Shown here one piece after another: positions 1 through 9,345 of a stretch of 64,000 nucleotides of DNA (the first letter of the stretch is position 1; every line of letters begins with the position of its first letter). The notes below the pieces were generated by a model. That model did no database searches, was not told the DNA's origin, and saw nothing but the letters and a program-made list of their open reading frames with translations. Source of the DNA: Acetivibrio thermocellus ATCC 27405 (GTDB taxonomy: Bacteria > Bacillota > Clostridia > Acetivibrionales > Acetivibrionaceae). The stretch spans positions 1,798,001 through 1,862,000 of the forward strand of contig NC_009012.1 of NCBI RefSeq assembly GCF_000015865.1, read 5' to 3'. Both the position numbers and the translations under genes were made by a program.

Positions 1-116
1 TCACAGAAGGAATTCTGAATCTGTTTGTGGCGGTTACAACGGTAAAAATCATAAAACATCAATACCCTGACTTTATTGAAGAAGATTACTTTGAAACGGA
101 GGGCGAAAATAAATGA
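1..116 (+). CDS. C-terminal end of an upstream gene, possibly a TetR-type regulator (partial)
   Basis: An open frame enters from the left edge (first full codon at position 3) and ends at a TGA that overlaps the ATG of the next gene (ATGA), which implies translational coupling. The 37 visible residues form an amphipathic helix followed by an acidic tail ending in ETEGENK. MMPL exporters of this kind are often preceded by their TetR-family repressor, and the tail would fit the last helix of such a protein. That identity is inferred from context only, since no DNA-binding domain lies inside the window. Confidence 0.5.
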   Translation, partial: TEGILNLFVAVTTVKIIKHQYPDFIEEDYFETEGENK

Positions 117-2218
117 AATTCGGAAAAGCAGTGGTAAAATTCCGTGTGCCGATTCTGATATTGACGCTGCTTTTAATGATTCCGTCCATATTGGGATATA
201 TCGGCACAAGAGTAAACTACGACATGCTTGAATATCTGCCGGAGGATATGGAAACAGTTATCGGTCAGAATGAACTGATGAATGATTTCGGCAAAGGTGC
301 TTTTTCCCTCGTTATCGTGGAGGATATGCCTGCCAAAGATGTTGCGGCATTGAAAGAAAAGATTTCCAAAGTTGAGCATGTAGACACAGTTATTTGGTAT
401 GATTCCATTGCAGATTTGTCAATACCAATGGAGATGCTGCCAAATAAACTCTATTCTGCATTTAACACTGAAAATGCAACGCTAATGGCAGTATTCTTCG
501 ATTCTTCAACCTCTGCCGATGTCACAATGGATGCAATAAGAGAAATTCGTTCTATCTGCGGCAAACAATGCTTTGTATCCGGTTTGTCGGCTCTTGTAAC
601 CGATTTGAAGGAACTTTGCGAACGTGAAGAACCGATTTATGTTACAATAGCCGTAATCCTGGCCTGTATTGCAATGTTTTTGTTCCTTGACAGCTGGCTT
701 GTTCCTTTGGTGTTCCTTGCATCTATCGGTATGATGATTTTGCTCAATCTCGGAAGCAACTTTTTCTTAGGTGAAATATCATACATCACAAAAGCACTTT
801 CCGCAGTTTTGCAGCTTGCCGTTACAATGGATTACTCCATTTTCCTGTGGCACAGTTACAACGAACAATGCGAAACCTACACCGACAAAGAAGATGCAAT
901 GGCGGTTGCAATCAACAAAACACTGGCAAGTGTTATAGGAAGTTCGGCCACCACCATAGCAGGCTTTATTGCCCTTTGCTTCATGTCTTTCACGATGGGG
1001 CTGGACCTTGGTATTGTAATGGCAAAAGGAGTGCTTCTCGGTGTTATAGGAGCTGTAACAGTGCTTCCCTCTCTCATTCTCATACTCGACAAACCGCTGC
1101 AAAAAACAAAACACCGCTCCTTAATTCCCAACATGGAAAAGGCAGCAAAAGGCATAGTAAAAGTATTTCCCCTGTTTCTTATAATTTTTGCGCTTCTTAT
1201 CGCACCGGCATATTACGGTTACAGCAAAACAAACAGTGAAGTCTATTATGATATGGGGGAATGTCTGCCGGAGGATATTCAATATGTAATTGCCAATTCC
1301 AAGCTTCGGGAAAACTTTAACATTGCCTCTACACACATGCTTCTTGTGGATACCTCCGTACCGTCCAAAGACGTTCGCTCCATGATAAAAGAAATGGAAC
1401 AGGTGGACGGAGTTAAATATGTAATAAGCCTTGAGTCGGTTATTGGTTCCCGCGTACCGGAAGAAATTCTGCCGGAGTCGATTACATCAATTGTAAAAAG
1501 TGATAAATGGAGACTTATGCTCATAAGTTCTGAATACAAGGTTGCCAGCGACAGCGTAAACAAGCAGATTGACGAGTTAAACACCATACTGAAAAAGTAT
1601 GACAAAAACGGAATGCTCATCGGAGAAGCTCCCTGCATGAAGGATATAATTGAAATCACTGACCAGGATTTCAAAGTCGTCAATACGGTGTCAATTTTTG
1701 CAATCTTCGTTATCATCGCATTGGTTTTAAGGAGCATTTCCCTGCCGTTTATTCTGATTGCCGTAATTGAACTTGCAATATTCATCAATCTCGGGCTGCC
1801 GCATTATTTCGGTCAAAGTCTGCCGTTTATCGCGCCTATCTGTATCAGCACCATCCAGCTGGGCGCCACAGTGGACTATGCGATTTTGATGACCACAAGA
1901 TACAAGTCGGAACGTATTGAGGGAAATGACAAAACAACATCAGTACAAACAGCACTTGCCACATCAATTCCGTCAGTAATTGTGTCCGGTATGGAATTGT
2001 TTGCAGCAACTTTCGGCGTTGCCATTTATTCCGATATTGACATAATCAGCTCCATGTGTATGCTTATGGCCCGTGGTGCCATCATCAGTATGCTGATGGT
2101 TATTTTCGTGCTGCCGGCACTCTTGCTCCTCTGTGACAAAATAATTTGCAAAACAACTCTTGGTATGACAAAGATTAATAATAACTTGAATTGGAGGTTG
2201 TCAGTAAATGAAAAGTAA
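113..2218 (+). CDS. MMPL/RND-family membrane exporter
   Basis: A 701-residue polytopic membrane protein of the MMPL/RND superfamily, which exports lipids, peptides or drugs using the proton gradient. The sequence shows the expected duplicated plan: one N-terminal membrane helix, an extracytoplasmic loop, then a helix bundle with the signature Asp-Tyr pair (TMDYSIFLWH near residue 240), followed by a second half with its own loop and the matching TVDYAILMTTRYK motif near residue 585. The ATG is preceded by GGAGGG. The gene overlaps the upstream gene by 4 bp and the downstream gene by 11 bp, so the three form one operon. Substrate unknown. The neighbour is a secreted LxxG-repeat coiled-coil protein, a pairing seen with other Gram-positive MMPL/YhgE-type exporters. 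Confidence 0.85.
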   Translation: MKFGKAVVKFRVPILILTLLLMIPSILGYIGTRVNYDMLEYLPEDMETVIGQNELMNDFGKGAFSLVIVEDMPAKDVAALKEKISKVEHVDTVIWYDSIADLSIPMEMLPNKLYSAFNTENATLMAVFFDSSTSADVTMDAIREIRSICGKQCFVSGLSALVTDLKELCEREEPIYVTIAVILACIAMFLFLDSWLVPLVFLASIGMMILLNLGSNFFLGEISYITKALSAVLQLAVTMDYSIFLWHSYNEQCETYTDKEDAMAVAINKTLASVIGSSATTIAGFIALCFMSFTMGLDLGIVMAKGVLLGVIGAVTVLPSLILILDKPLQKTKHRSLIPNMEKAAKGIVKVFPLFLIIFALLIAPAYYGYSKTNSEVYYDMGECLPEDIQYVIANSKLRENFNIASTHMLLVDTSVPSKDVRSMIKEMEQVDGVKYVISLESVIGSRVPEEILPESITSIVKSDKWRLMLISSEYKVASDSVNKQIDELNTILKKYDKNGMLIGEAPCMKDIIEITDQDFKVVNTVSIFAIFVIIALVLRSISLPFILIAVIELAIFINLGLPHYFGQSLPFIAPICISTIQLGATVDYAILMTTRYKSERIEGNDKTTSVQTALATSIPSVIVSGMELFAATFGVAIYSDIDIISSMCMLMARGAIISMLMVIFVLPALLLLCDKIICKTTLGMTKINNNLNWRLSVNEK

Positions 2219-4520
2219 AATGATAAAAATCATTTCTCTTTGCCTGTGTATAGCCATCCTTGCCAGCGGAGCGGCTTACGCCCTCGCATCAGGTAAAGAC
2301 AAAGCTGAAAATGTTAAAACAGCGGAAAACATTACGGAAAACACTGCAGAAAAACAACATGAAGAAGCTGCGGCAAAAAGCGATACTTTCAAAGATGAAA
2401 CAGTATATGTTCTTGCAAACCCTGACGGTACGGTGCAAAAAATTATTGTAAGCGACTGGATAAAAAACACGCTTTCAAGTGAAAAAATCACTGATGTAAC
2501 CGAACTTGAAAATACAGAAAATATCAAAGGTGACGAAAGTTATACCCTGGGAGGTAACAACACCCGTGTATGGGATGCGCAGGGAAATGACATCTATTAT
2601 CAGGGCACAATTGAAAAAGAACTGCCGGTGGATCTTTCGGTTTCTTACAAACTTGACGGAAAAACAGTATCCGCAGACGAGCTCATAGGCAAAAGCGGCA
2701 AAGTAACCATCCGCTTCGACTACAAAAACAAGCAATATGAAACCGTAAAAATAAACGGCAAAGATGAAAAAATCTACGTTCCCTTTGTAATGCTGACGGG
2801 AGTGCTCCTTGACAACGACAACTTTACCAATGTTCAGGTTTCAAACGGAAAAATCATTAACGATGGAAACAAAACGGCAGTTTTAGGGTTTGCTTTACCG
2901 GGGCTTCAGGAAAATCTTGCAATAGACAAGGAAAAGTTTGAAATACCGTCTTATGTGGAGATAACAGCCGATACCACCGATTTTTCTCTGGGAATTACCG
3001 TTACTGTAGCAACCAACTCATTATTTAACAATATAGATGTGGAAAAAATTGATTCGATATCTGATTTGACCGATTCAATGAATGAACTTGATGATGCCAT
3101 GACAAAACTTCTTGACGGTTCTTCTTCGCTGTACAACGGCATCTGCACGCTTCTTGACAAGTCAAAGGAACTTGTTGAAGGAATTAATCAACTTGCAGAG
3201 GGTGCCGGAAAGCTGAAAGAAGGAGCATATTCCCTTGACGAGGGAGCGAAAAAACTGTATACCGGAGCGGCAGCGTTGTCACAGGGCCTTGATACGCTTT
3301 CGGCAAACAATGATACATTAAACGACGGTGCAAAAAAAGTTTTTGAAACTATCCTTTCCACCGCCGAGACACAATTAAAAGCATCCGGGCTTACAGTTCC
3401 TGAATTGACCATCGAAAATTACGCTTCAGTACTCAATGAAATTATTGAATCCCTTGACAGTACAAAAGTATATAATCAGGCTCTCGAACAGGTTACAGCA
3501 GCCGTTGAAGAAAAACGGGACTATATCAAATCACAGGTCGTTGAAGCCGTGCGTTCGGAAGTCGAAGCCAATGTCACCGCCGCAGTTACGGAACAGGTTA
3601 AAGCAGAGGTTACAAAAGCAGTAAAAGAACAAGTGTCGGAAAAGGTCACTGCAAATGTTCGTGAGAACGTTGAAGAACAAGTAATTCTTGCTGCAACAGG
3701 TATGAACAAGGCAAGCTATTATGCCGCAGTTTCAGCCGGACGCGTGGATGCGGCAACACAAAAGGCCGTCAAATCCGCCATTGACAACAAAATGGCAAGT
3801 AAAGAAATTACCGATTTAATCTCATCAAATATTGACAAACAAATGCAGAGCGAGCAAGTTTCCGCAATGATTTCGCAAAAAGTCGATGAACAGATGCAGA
3901 CAGAAGAAATTAAGAATACCATTAAGAAAAATGCTGAGCTAAAAATGGCAGAAAAGGATATTCAGCAACTGATTGAACAAAATACAGAAGCACAGATACA
4001 AAAAGTCATATCCGAAAACATGGCAAGTGAAGAAGTGCAATCAAAACTTGCTGCAGCATCGGAAGGGGCAAAATCAGTTATTGCGCTCAAAACTTCCCTT
4101 GACGACTACAATTCATTCTATCTTGGACTTATGAAGTATACTGCAGGTGTCGCCCAGGCGGCAAGCGGTGCTTCTGATTTGAAAAACGGAGCAAATGAAC
4201 TGCAGAACGGAACGGGTACTTTATATAAGGGTGTTTGCTCCCTTTATGACGGAATACTGACAATGAAAAACGGTCTGCCTGCACTCGTAGACGGTATCAC
4301 ACAGCTTAAAGACGGAGCAATGCAGCTTTCAGACGGGCTTTCAAGGTTCTATGAAGAAGGTATTCAGAAATTAATCGATACGGTCGATGATGCCGAAAAT
4401 CTTATCGAACGGCTGAAAGCTACCGTAACCGTATCAAAGAATTACAAGTCTTTTGCCGGAATAAGCGAAAACGCTGACGGTAATGTCAAGTTTATTTACC
4501 GCACAGACGAGATTAAATAG
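2208..4520 (+). CDS. Secreted coiled-coil protein with LxxG heptad repeats, MMPL partner
   Basis: A 770-residue protein with a signal peptide or N-terminal anchor (hydrophobic residues about 8-27). After a globular beta-rich region come two blocks of the xxxLxxG heptad repeat (about residues 300-375 and 655-720; for example LYNGICTLLDKS and LQNGTGTLYKGV). They flank a long Val/Lys/Glu-rich coiled coil of about 440-620. The layout resembles the soluble part of YhgE/Pip-type proteins, but I see no C-terminal membrane helices; the MMPL protein encoded just upstream may supply the membrane part. GGAGG at about 2193 sits correctly for the ATG at 2208, which lies inside the end of the MMPL gene. 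Likely an extracellular or periplasm-equivalent accessory of the exporter. Function is inferred from context. Confidence 0.75.
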   Translation: MKSKMIKIISLCLCIAILASGAAYALASGKDKAENVKTAENITENTAEKQHEEAAAKSDTFKDETVYVLANPDGTVQKIIVSDWIKNTLSSEKITDVTELENTENIKGDESYTLGGNNTRVWDAQGNDIYYQGTIEKELPVDLSVSYKLDGKTVSADELIGKSGKVTIRFDYKNKQYETVKINGKDEKIYVPFVMLTGVLLDNDNFTNVQVSNGKIINDGNKTAVLGFALPGLQENLAIDKEKFEIPSYVEITADTTDFSLGITVTVATNSLFNNIDVEKIDSISDLTDSMNELDDAMTKLLDGSSSLYNGICTLLDKSKELVEGINQLAEGAGKLKEGAYSLDEGAKKLYTGAAALSQGLDTLSANNDTLNDGAKKVFETILSTAETQLKASGLTVPELTIENYASVLNEIIESLDSTKVYNQALEQVTAAVEEKRDYIKSQVVEAVRSEVEANVTAAVTEQVKAEVTKAVKEQVSEKVTANVRENVEEQVILAATGMNKASYYAAVSAGRVDAATQKAVKSAIDNKMASKEITDLISSNIDKQMQSEQVSAMISQKVDEQMQTEEIKNTIKKNAELKMAEKDIQQLIEQNTEAQIQKVISENMASEEVQSKLAAASEGAKSVIALKTSLDDYNSFYLGLMKYTAGVAQAASGASDLKNGANELQNGTGTLYKGVCSLYDGILTMKNGLPALVDGITQLKDGAMQLSDGLSRFYEEGIQKLIDTVDDAENLIERLKATVTVSKNYKSFAGISENADGNVKFIYRTDEIK

Positions 4521-4573
4521 TATCTGAAATGTGTACGGCATCTGAAATCTATATGGTATCTTGAAACATATGT

Positions 4574-4618
4574 AAGAATGGGTATTCTTTTCAGTACCTG
4601 AAAAGAATACCCATTCTT
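4574..4618. terminator. Bidirectional terminator hairpin
   Basis: A perfect 21-bp stem (4574-4594 with 4598-4618) closed by a 3-nt loop lies between two convergent genes (ends at 4520 and 4623). Such a stem would work as a shared transcription terminator in both directions. Confidence 0.8.
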
Positions 4619-4622
4619 CACA

Positions 4623-5438
4623 TTACAACCTTCCCATATTTGCACGAAGCCATTTTGCCACACCATCGTCATTATTACTTCCTATAATCCCGGTGGCAAC
4701 TTTCTTCAAACTCTCGACTGCATTATCCACCGCATATGCTTCATCGGAAATCCTAAACATATCAATGTCATTTTCACCGTCTCCGAAGGATACGATTCTG
4801 TCACACCCCAATCTTTCCTTTAACTGCAAAATGGCATTTGCCTTGGATGCTGCCTTGGGCATTATCTCAAGCCACTGAAATTCAGAATAGACATCTTTTG
4901 AGTAGATTACACGATATCTGTCCTTGTATTTTTTGGAAAAAGGCTCCAATTTTTCCGGTTCATCAATACAGGTAATATAGAAGCACTTTCCCGCTGTCAA
5001 TTCCTCTATTGTCCCTACTTTATTAGTCCTCTTGTCGCCTTTTCTCGTATTAAGGAAGACCTTCATTCCTTCTGTGCATTTTTCAGGAATATAAGAAAAC
5101 TTCTCAATCCCGTCAATATAAGAGTATACAATCGGATAGATACCTTCCTTGAATAAATCGCAAAACACATCGTAAATCCCATCGTCAAAGTAGTTTGCAA
5201 TCAATATTTCCTCTGTCACATTATCCATGACAAACGTACCGTTGTATACAATGACCGGGATATGAGAATTCAGTCCTTTTGTAACCTTCTTTGCTGTCAC
5301 TAAAGAACGGGCCGTGGCATAGGAAAAAAGCATACCCTTTTCCGTCAATCCGTTAATTGTATCGATAGTAAACTGAGACAAAGTCTCATCACTTCTTAAA
5401 AGGGTCCCGTCCAAATCAGATACAAACAGTGTCTTCAA
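4623..5438 (-). CDS. HAD-superfamily (Cof-type) phosphatase
   Basis: A 271-residue Cof-type haloacid dehalogenase hydrolase, a family of cytoplasmic phosphatases acting mostly on sugar phosphates or flavin/pyridoxal phosphates. The N-terminal nucleophile motif SDLDGTLL gives the catalytic Asp pair. The C-terminal motif FGDGENDIDMF supplies the Mg-binding acids, and a C2-type cap separates them. The start is TTG at 5438, preceded at good spacing by AAAGGAG that also encodes the end of the upstream gene; the two genes are 2 bp apart and form an operon. Substrate cannot be told from sequence. Confidence 0.85.
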   Translation of the reverse strand: MKTLFVSDLDGTLLRSDETLSQFTIDTINGLTEKGMLFSYATARSLVTAKKVTKGLNSHIPVIVYNGTFVMDNVTEEILIANYFDDGIYDVFCDLFKEGIYPIVYSYIDGIEKFSYIPEKCTEGMKVFLNTRKGDKRTNKVGTIEELTAGKCFYITCIDEPEKLEPFSKKYKDRYRVIYSKDVYSEFQWLEIMPKAASKANAILQLKERLGCDRIVSFGDGENDIDMFRISDEAYAVDNAVESLKKVATGIIGSNNDDGVAKWLRANMGRL

Positions 5439-5440
5439 CT

Positions 5441-6499
5441 CTACATCTCCTTTAAAATATTCTTCATTATTACCAATGCTCTAAAAGTACCTTCTATCGT
5501 CAAAGCATCTTTCCGTCTGCGATTTTCCCCAAGTCCCATATGGCTTCCCAATATCCAGTTGGAATCTTTCTCAGTAAGAAAACTTTTAGGAAAATGATAT
5601 ATACCGCTTTCATCCGTATATTCGTTTATCAGCTTCAATGCCTGGGTAAACCATTCTGAATTTGCAGCAACCGAAAAACGTCCTAATAAATCAAGTTTAA
5701 GCAAAATAGGATTACAGCGATAATCTTTGCGCAAATCTGTAGGCTTCGGGTCCCATCCCATAGCCCAATACCTTTTCTTGTCAGCCAATATGCCATATCC
5801 GTCTTTTATAGCTTGAAATCTGCTGTCTAAAATATATGAAATAATATCGTTGACTTTGCTTTGCAAATCAACAGTTAACTCTGGCATCAGACATGCAAAT
5901 CCATAAATGTCATACTCAAGAGGAATCTTAAACCACCCGTTTTCATACAAGTCCGGACGAACAATGGGACGATTTCTAAAGCATTTGGGTATGCTTTTAT
6001 ATTTTAAAATGTCATCATAAATATCGTATTGATTTAATGTTACAAAATCATGAATTAAACAGATTCTCTTTATGGTAAATTCCTTCACCCATTCATCACG
6101 AAATCCCGCTCTTAAAAGAAAAGGAACAACTACAATATGGGACAAATGGCGTAATACATGATTTTTATCAACCGGCAATTCCCTTGCCTCATCAGCCAGC
6201 TCATTTATAACTTCATCAAACTCCGAAAATCCCTTTCCATATTGAAATCCCACATCAACCAGCATGTTGAGGGAATTCTCCACTGCATAAAGAGTTGAAC
6301 CATGGTACTCTTTTCGATTTTTCAAACAGTTAATCAGTCTAACCGCTCTTTCAGAATAAATCAATTCTTCCTGAAGATTTTCCAAATCATTAGGATTTGA
6401 ACCGTCGCACAATTCTCTTGTGACGCGATACCTCACCGCTATGTTGGATTTTTCCAAGAGAAAATCTATCGCTTTTCCGTACTTTTCGCAAAACAGCAT
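5441..6499 (-). CDS. Conserved hypothetical protein, probable alpha/alpha-barrel
   Basis: A 352-residue soluble protein with no signal peptide. Several repeated two-helix units (for example LFCEKYGKAIDFLLEKS and SEWFTQALKLINEY) and scattered Trp/His/Gly-rich loops suggest an all-helical toroid of the prenyltransferase/terpene-cyclase-like type, but I do not recognise the family with confidence. ATG at 6499 is preceded by AGGGGTG. The gene is first in a two-gene operon with the HAD phosphatase and is transcribed from a promoter overlapped by a palindromic operator at 6609-6655. Confidence 0.6.
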   Translation of the reverse strand: MLFCEKYGKAIDFLLEKSNIAVRYRVTRELCDGSNPNDLENLQEELIYSERAVRLINCLKNRKEYHGSTLYAVENSLNMLVDVGFQYGKGFSEFDEVINELADEARELPVDKNHVLRHLSHIVVVPFLLRAGFRDEWVKEFTIKRICLIHDFVTLNQYDIYDDILKYKSIPKCFRNRPIVRPDLYENGWFKIPLEYDIYGFACLMPELTVDLQSKVNDIISYILDSRFQAIKDGYGILADKKRYWAMGWDPKPTDLRKDYRCNPILLKLDLLGRFSVAANSEWFTQALKLINEYTDESGIYHFPKSFLTEKDSNWILGSHMGLGENRRRKDALTIEGTFRALVIMKNILKEM

Positions 6500-6608
6500 A
6501 TTACACCCCTAAAAACGCTTTAGCACTTTCCTTGTTTATGCCCGCCTTACACTTTGCTCTGACATATTTTAAATCCGGCTTTTATGCCATAGCAATTTTC
6601 ATAACAAA

Positions 6609-6655
6609 TTAGTCAGTACTGACTACAATTGTAACCCGTACTGACTAATTGTCAA
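6609..6655 (-). promoter_or_regulatory. Promoter with overlapping palindromic operator
   Basis: Reading the minus strand, TTGACA (6655-6650) and TACAAT (6633-6628) form a sigma-A promoter with a 16-bp spacer. The element AGTCAGTAC occurs in the spacer and again just after the -10. The downstream copy is a perfect 14-bp palindrome (6611-6624), and the two outer arms (6609-6619 and 6638-6648) are also perfectly inverted. A dimeric repressor, for example of TetR or MarR type, bound here would block the promoter of the 6499-4623 operon. The repressor gene is not identified. Confidence 0.7.
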
Positions 6656-6732
6656 GAATTTCATGTGAAATTGATACTACTTTTTTACCTCCAAACTTTT
6701 ATCTTCATAATTTTCACCAATATCAATCTCAT

Positions 6733-7443
6733 TTACACAGGCTTGATCGGAACAAACTCAATGTACCCTCGCGAACCAATGGGCTCCAGCTGAATTCGAG
6801 GATTATCCTGGTCCCACTCATATCCAATAACTGATGGGTTATATTTCTTTTCAGCTTCCCATACTTCTTCGATAGCCTGCTCATAGTCTTCTTCCGCAAA
6901 AGGCTCTCCCTGAAACATCAGATACTTTGCTGCAGGAAGTTCAATAACGTCAAAACCGTCAGGAATAATACCGTCATAATCCACAGGCACTTCCACTCCC
7001 TGCACATACTCGCTTGTTCCGGGTTTGCGGTAACGCTCCGGCAGCCACATACAAACCGGCTCTCCGCTGATGGATTTAATACTGGTGAGCAAGCTCCACA
7101 CATCACAGCCAACTTCTTCACAATACTCAAAATAATGAGTTGCCTTGATTCCGCGTTTAATAATTACTTTGCGGGCAGGCCTTTCGGTTAACTGGACAAA
7201 CACAGTTTTTACCTTTTCCATCGAACCATTCCTCCTTCCAAGGTACCGGGATTTAACGCTGTAAGGCTTAAACAAACAGAGGGGAACCGGATTTTCGGCA
7301 TATTGCTTCGGATTGCAGCCAAATTCGCGGGCAAAAGCTCTTTGATGCGATACTCTTGCCAAATCCGCAAGTGTAATCTCCTCATGAATATGAGCTTCAA
7401 TATAATCCTGCATCCTCTGCACAGCCAGTATCTGTTCCCTCAT
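6733..7443 (-). CDS. AraC/GyrI-type regulator with internally deleted HTH domain
   Basis: A 236-residue protein whose C-terminal part (about 80-236) is a GyrI-like effector-binding domain (VQLTERPARKVIIKRG near its start, GYIEFVPIKP at its end). Homologues carry a complete ~100-residue AraC DNA-binding domain in front. Here the first HTH begins normally (QDYIEAHIHEEITLADLARVSH) and then jumps straight to the end of the second HTH (RAFAREFGCNPKQYAENP). About 50 residues covering the first recognition helix, the linker and most of the second HTH are missing without a frame break. The protein probably no longer binds DNA as an AraC regulator but could still bind small molecules. ATG at 7443 follows GGAGGTGAG. 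Monocistronic as far as seen. Confidence 0.75.
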   Translation of the reverse strand: MREQILAVQRMQDYIEAHIHEEITLADLARVSHQRAFAREFGCNPKQYAENPVPLCLFKPYSVKSRYLGRRNGSMEKVKTVFVQLTERPARKVIIKRGIKATHYFEYCEEVGCDVWSLLTSIKSISGEPVCMWLPERYRKPGTSEYVQGVEVPVDYDGIIPDGFDVIELPAAKYLMFQGEPFAEEDYEQAIEEVWEAEKKYNPSVIGYEWDQDNPRIQLEPIGSRGYIEFVPIKPV

Positions 7444-7566
7444 TTGCTCACCTCCAACGATTACATGGTAGCATTTTGCCTGGAAGGATATCTCGACTTT
7501 TTTTGCTCAAATTATTAATTTTTCGTACCACTGTTTCATCATCCAATGCTCCTTGTCATTGAAAAA

Positions 7567-8790
7567 CTATTCTGCAACCTTCTCCCTCATCTTCTTTATA
7601 AACTCCAACACTCTTTCCTCCACTCTGGCAAGGTCTTCATCCTTTGGTGCTCCTTCAAACTCCACGGATTCGATAAAATTCCATTTCATGTTGTTTCTTT
7701 CAATTATTTCAGCAAGCTCTTTCTCTGCTCCGCCGGACCATCCGTATGACCCGAATCTGAATGCCGTCTTACCTGTAATCCTCTTTCTGCCAAGCTCATT
7801 CAAAGCCGATGCAACCGGCGGGAAAAGCTTGTACTCATAAGTAGGCGCTCCAATAATCACACCTGCGGACCTAAACACGGTTGCAACCATTTCACTTTCG
7901 GTTGCAAGGGGCATTTTCAGCTTGTTATATTTAATTCCTTCCCTTTGAAGTATGCTTTCAACGTAATTAACCACTTTTTCAGTCATTCCATACATGGAGC
8001 CCCACAATATAGTAACTTCATTTTTGCCCGTTCCTTCTGCATAGAGGGCAAACCTGGAATAATCATCTATAATTTTTTGCGGGTTTTTTCTATAAACTGG
8101 GCCGTGACCGGGTGCTATAACATTTATTTCCAGCTCCTTCGCTTTTTCAATGGCCTTCTTCAAACTGGGTGTGAAAGTTGCCATTACATTGGAGTAATAT
8201 CTCATTCCTTCGAGTTCAAAGAAATCCACTTCTTCAGGTGTCAGCTCGTCATCAAAACAATGCTCTCCCATCCTGCCAAATGTCCCAAACATGTCACATG
8301 AGAAGAGGGTTTTTGTTTCTCTTTCATAGGTGTACATCGTGTCCGGCCAGTGAACGTTCGGTACCGGATGGAAACTTAGTACCTTTCCGTTTCCAAGGTC
8401 CAGAGTATCCCCCTCCTTGACAACCCTTATCTTGTCCTCACCATAGAAGGATGCTACCATCTTTGCAGCTTTGTCGGTACATATCACCGTAAAATCATCC
8501 TTAATTTTTCTAAAGTTTGAAATCCAGCCTGAATGGTCCGGTTCCATATGATTAACAATCAAATAATCAATATTCTTTGGATCAACGCCTATATCTTCCA
8601 AATTTTTATAAAGAGTTTCAGGTATTCCGTCCCATCCAATCACACCGTCAATTATTGCAGTTTTTTCTCCCTGAACTATATAGGAATTAAGAGTGACTCC
8701 GTTTGCAAGCTCCCATATTCCTTCAAACAGTATGTCTTCAACATTCATTGTAAGCATGTGTATTCCATCTGCAATCTTTAGCTTCTTCAT
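7567..8790 (-). CDS. fprA: Flavodiiron protein (A-type flavoprotein, oxygen/NO reductase)
   Basis: A cytoplasmic enzyme that reduces O2 to water (or NO to N2O) with electrons from rubredoxin or a reductase, protecting anaerobes. The N-terminal beta-lactamase-fold domain carries the diiron ligands H81-x-E83-x-D85-H86 (HMEPDH), the VHWPDTM and SCDMFG segments, and APGHGPV. The C-terminal flavodoxin domain (about 255-407) begins with the FMN loop WGSMYGMTEK. The longer open frame starts at 8835, but GAGGAGG is placed for the ATG at 8790, giving 407 residues, the usual family length. No rubredoxin gene is adjacent. Confidence 0.93.
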   Translation of the reverse strand: MKKLKIADGIHMLTMNVEDILFEGIWELANGVTLNSYIVQGEKTAIIDGVIGWDGIPETLYKNLEDIGVDPKNIDYLIVNHMEPDHSGWISNFRKIKDDFTVICTDKAAKMVASFYGEDKIRVVKEGDTLDLGNGKVLSFHPVPNVHWPDTMYTYERETKTLFSCDMFGTFGRMGEHCFDDELTPEEVDFFELEGMRYYSNVMATFTPSLKKAIEKAKELEINVIAPGHGPVYRKNPQKIIDDYSRFALYAEGTGKNEVTILWGSMYGMTEKVVNYVESILQREGIKYNKLKMPLATESEMVATVFRSAGVIIGAPTYEYKLFPPVASALNELGRKRITGKTAFRFGSYGWSGGAEKELAEIIERNNMKWNFIESVEFEGAPKDEDLARVEERVLEFIKKMREKVAE

Positions 8791-8932
8791 ATTGCATCCT
8801 CCTCGTATTTCATAGTCCATAAGTTCTATACCCAAACTGAGTCTGATAAATCAAAAAAAATGATTAATGACTCAATTTAATAATATCATAAAATTCCATT
8901 GTTTTTTACGTTTCCGAGTATTTTTTGTGAAT

Positions 8933-9328
8933 TTAGCTTCCTTTTTCCTTCACAACTCTTTTTGCTATTGGAACATCCGCAGGTAAGAGGTCATAGTTCA
9001 ATAAATCTTCTATTTTCACCCACTTGTATTTGTCATGCACCGACATCTGAATTTCGCCGTCAACTATAGTACAATAATACGCAATCAAATCAATGCTTAT
9101 GTCATCGTAATCATAAGGAACCTCTGTACAAAATCCCTCAACGGAAACAGTTATATTAAGCTCCTCTTTAAGCTCTCTTGCAAGACATTCCTCAGGGGTT
9201 TCATCAGCCTCAATTTTTCCGCCAGGAAACTCCCATCCACCGGCAAAGTTTTCGTTTGGCGCACGCCGGGTAATTAAAACTTTGTCATTGTTTATAATGA
9301 TCCCTGCCGTAACTCTGATTCTTTCCAT
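8933..9328 (-). CDS. Nudix hydrolase (MutT-like)
   Basis: A 131-residue Nudix hydrolase with a complete Nudix box (GGKIEADETPEECLARELKE followed by EL) in the 8-oxo-dGTP/NTP pyrophosphohydrolase arrangement: GWEFPGGK precedes the box, and the C-terminus has YKWVKIEDL. The likely role is cleaning oxidised nucleotides. ATG at 9328 follows AGAGGTG. It sits 17 bp after the SdpI-like gene on the same strand, so the two are probably co-transcribed. Confidence 0.88.
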   Translation of the reverse strand: MERIRVTAGIIINNDKVLITRRAPNENFAGGWEFPGGKIEADETPEECLARELKEELNITVSVEGFCTEVPYDYDDISIDLIAYYCTIVDGEIQMSVHDKYKWVKIEDLLNYDLLPADVPIAKRVVKEKGS

Positions 9329-9345
9329 AAATTTACACCTCTTTA

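Noticed and set aside
3434-4060. Repetitive V/E/K-rich coding stretch suspected to be a DNA repeat array or CRISPR
   Set aside because: It is the coiled-coil part of the LxxG protein; units vary in length and sequence and there are no constant repeats or spacers.
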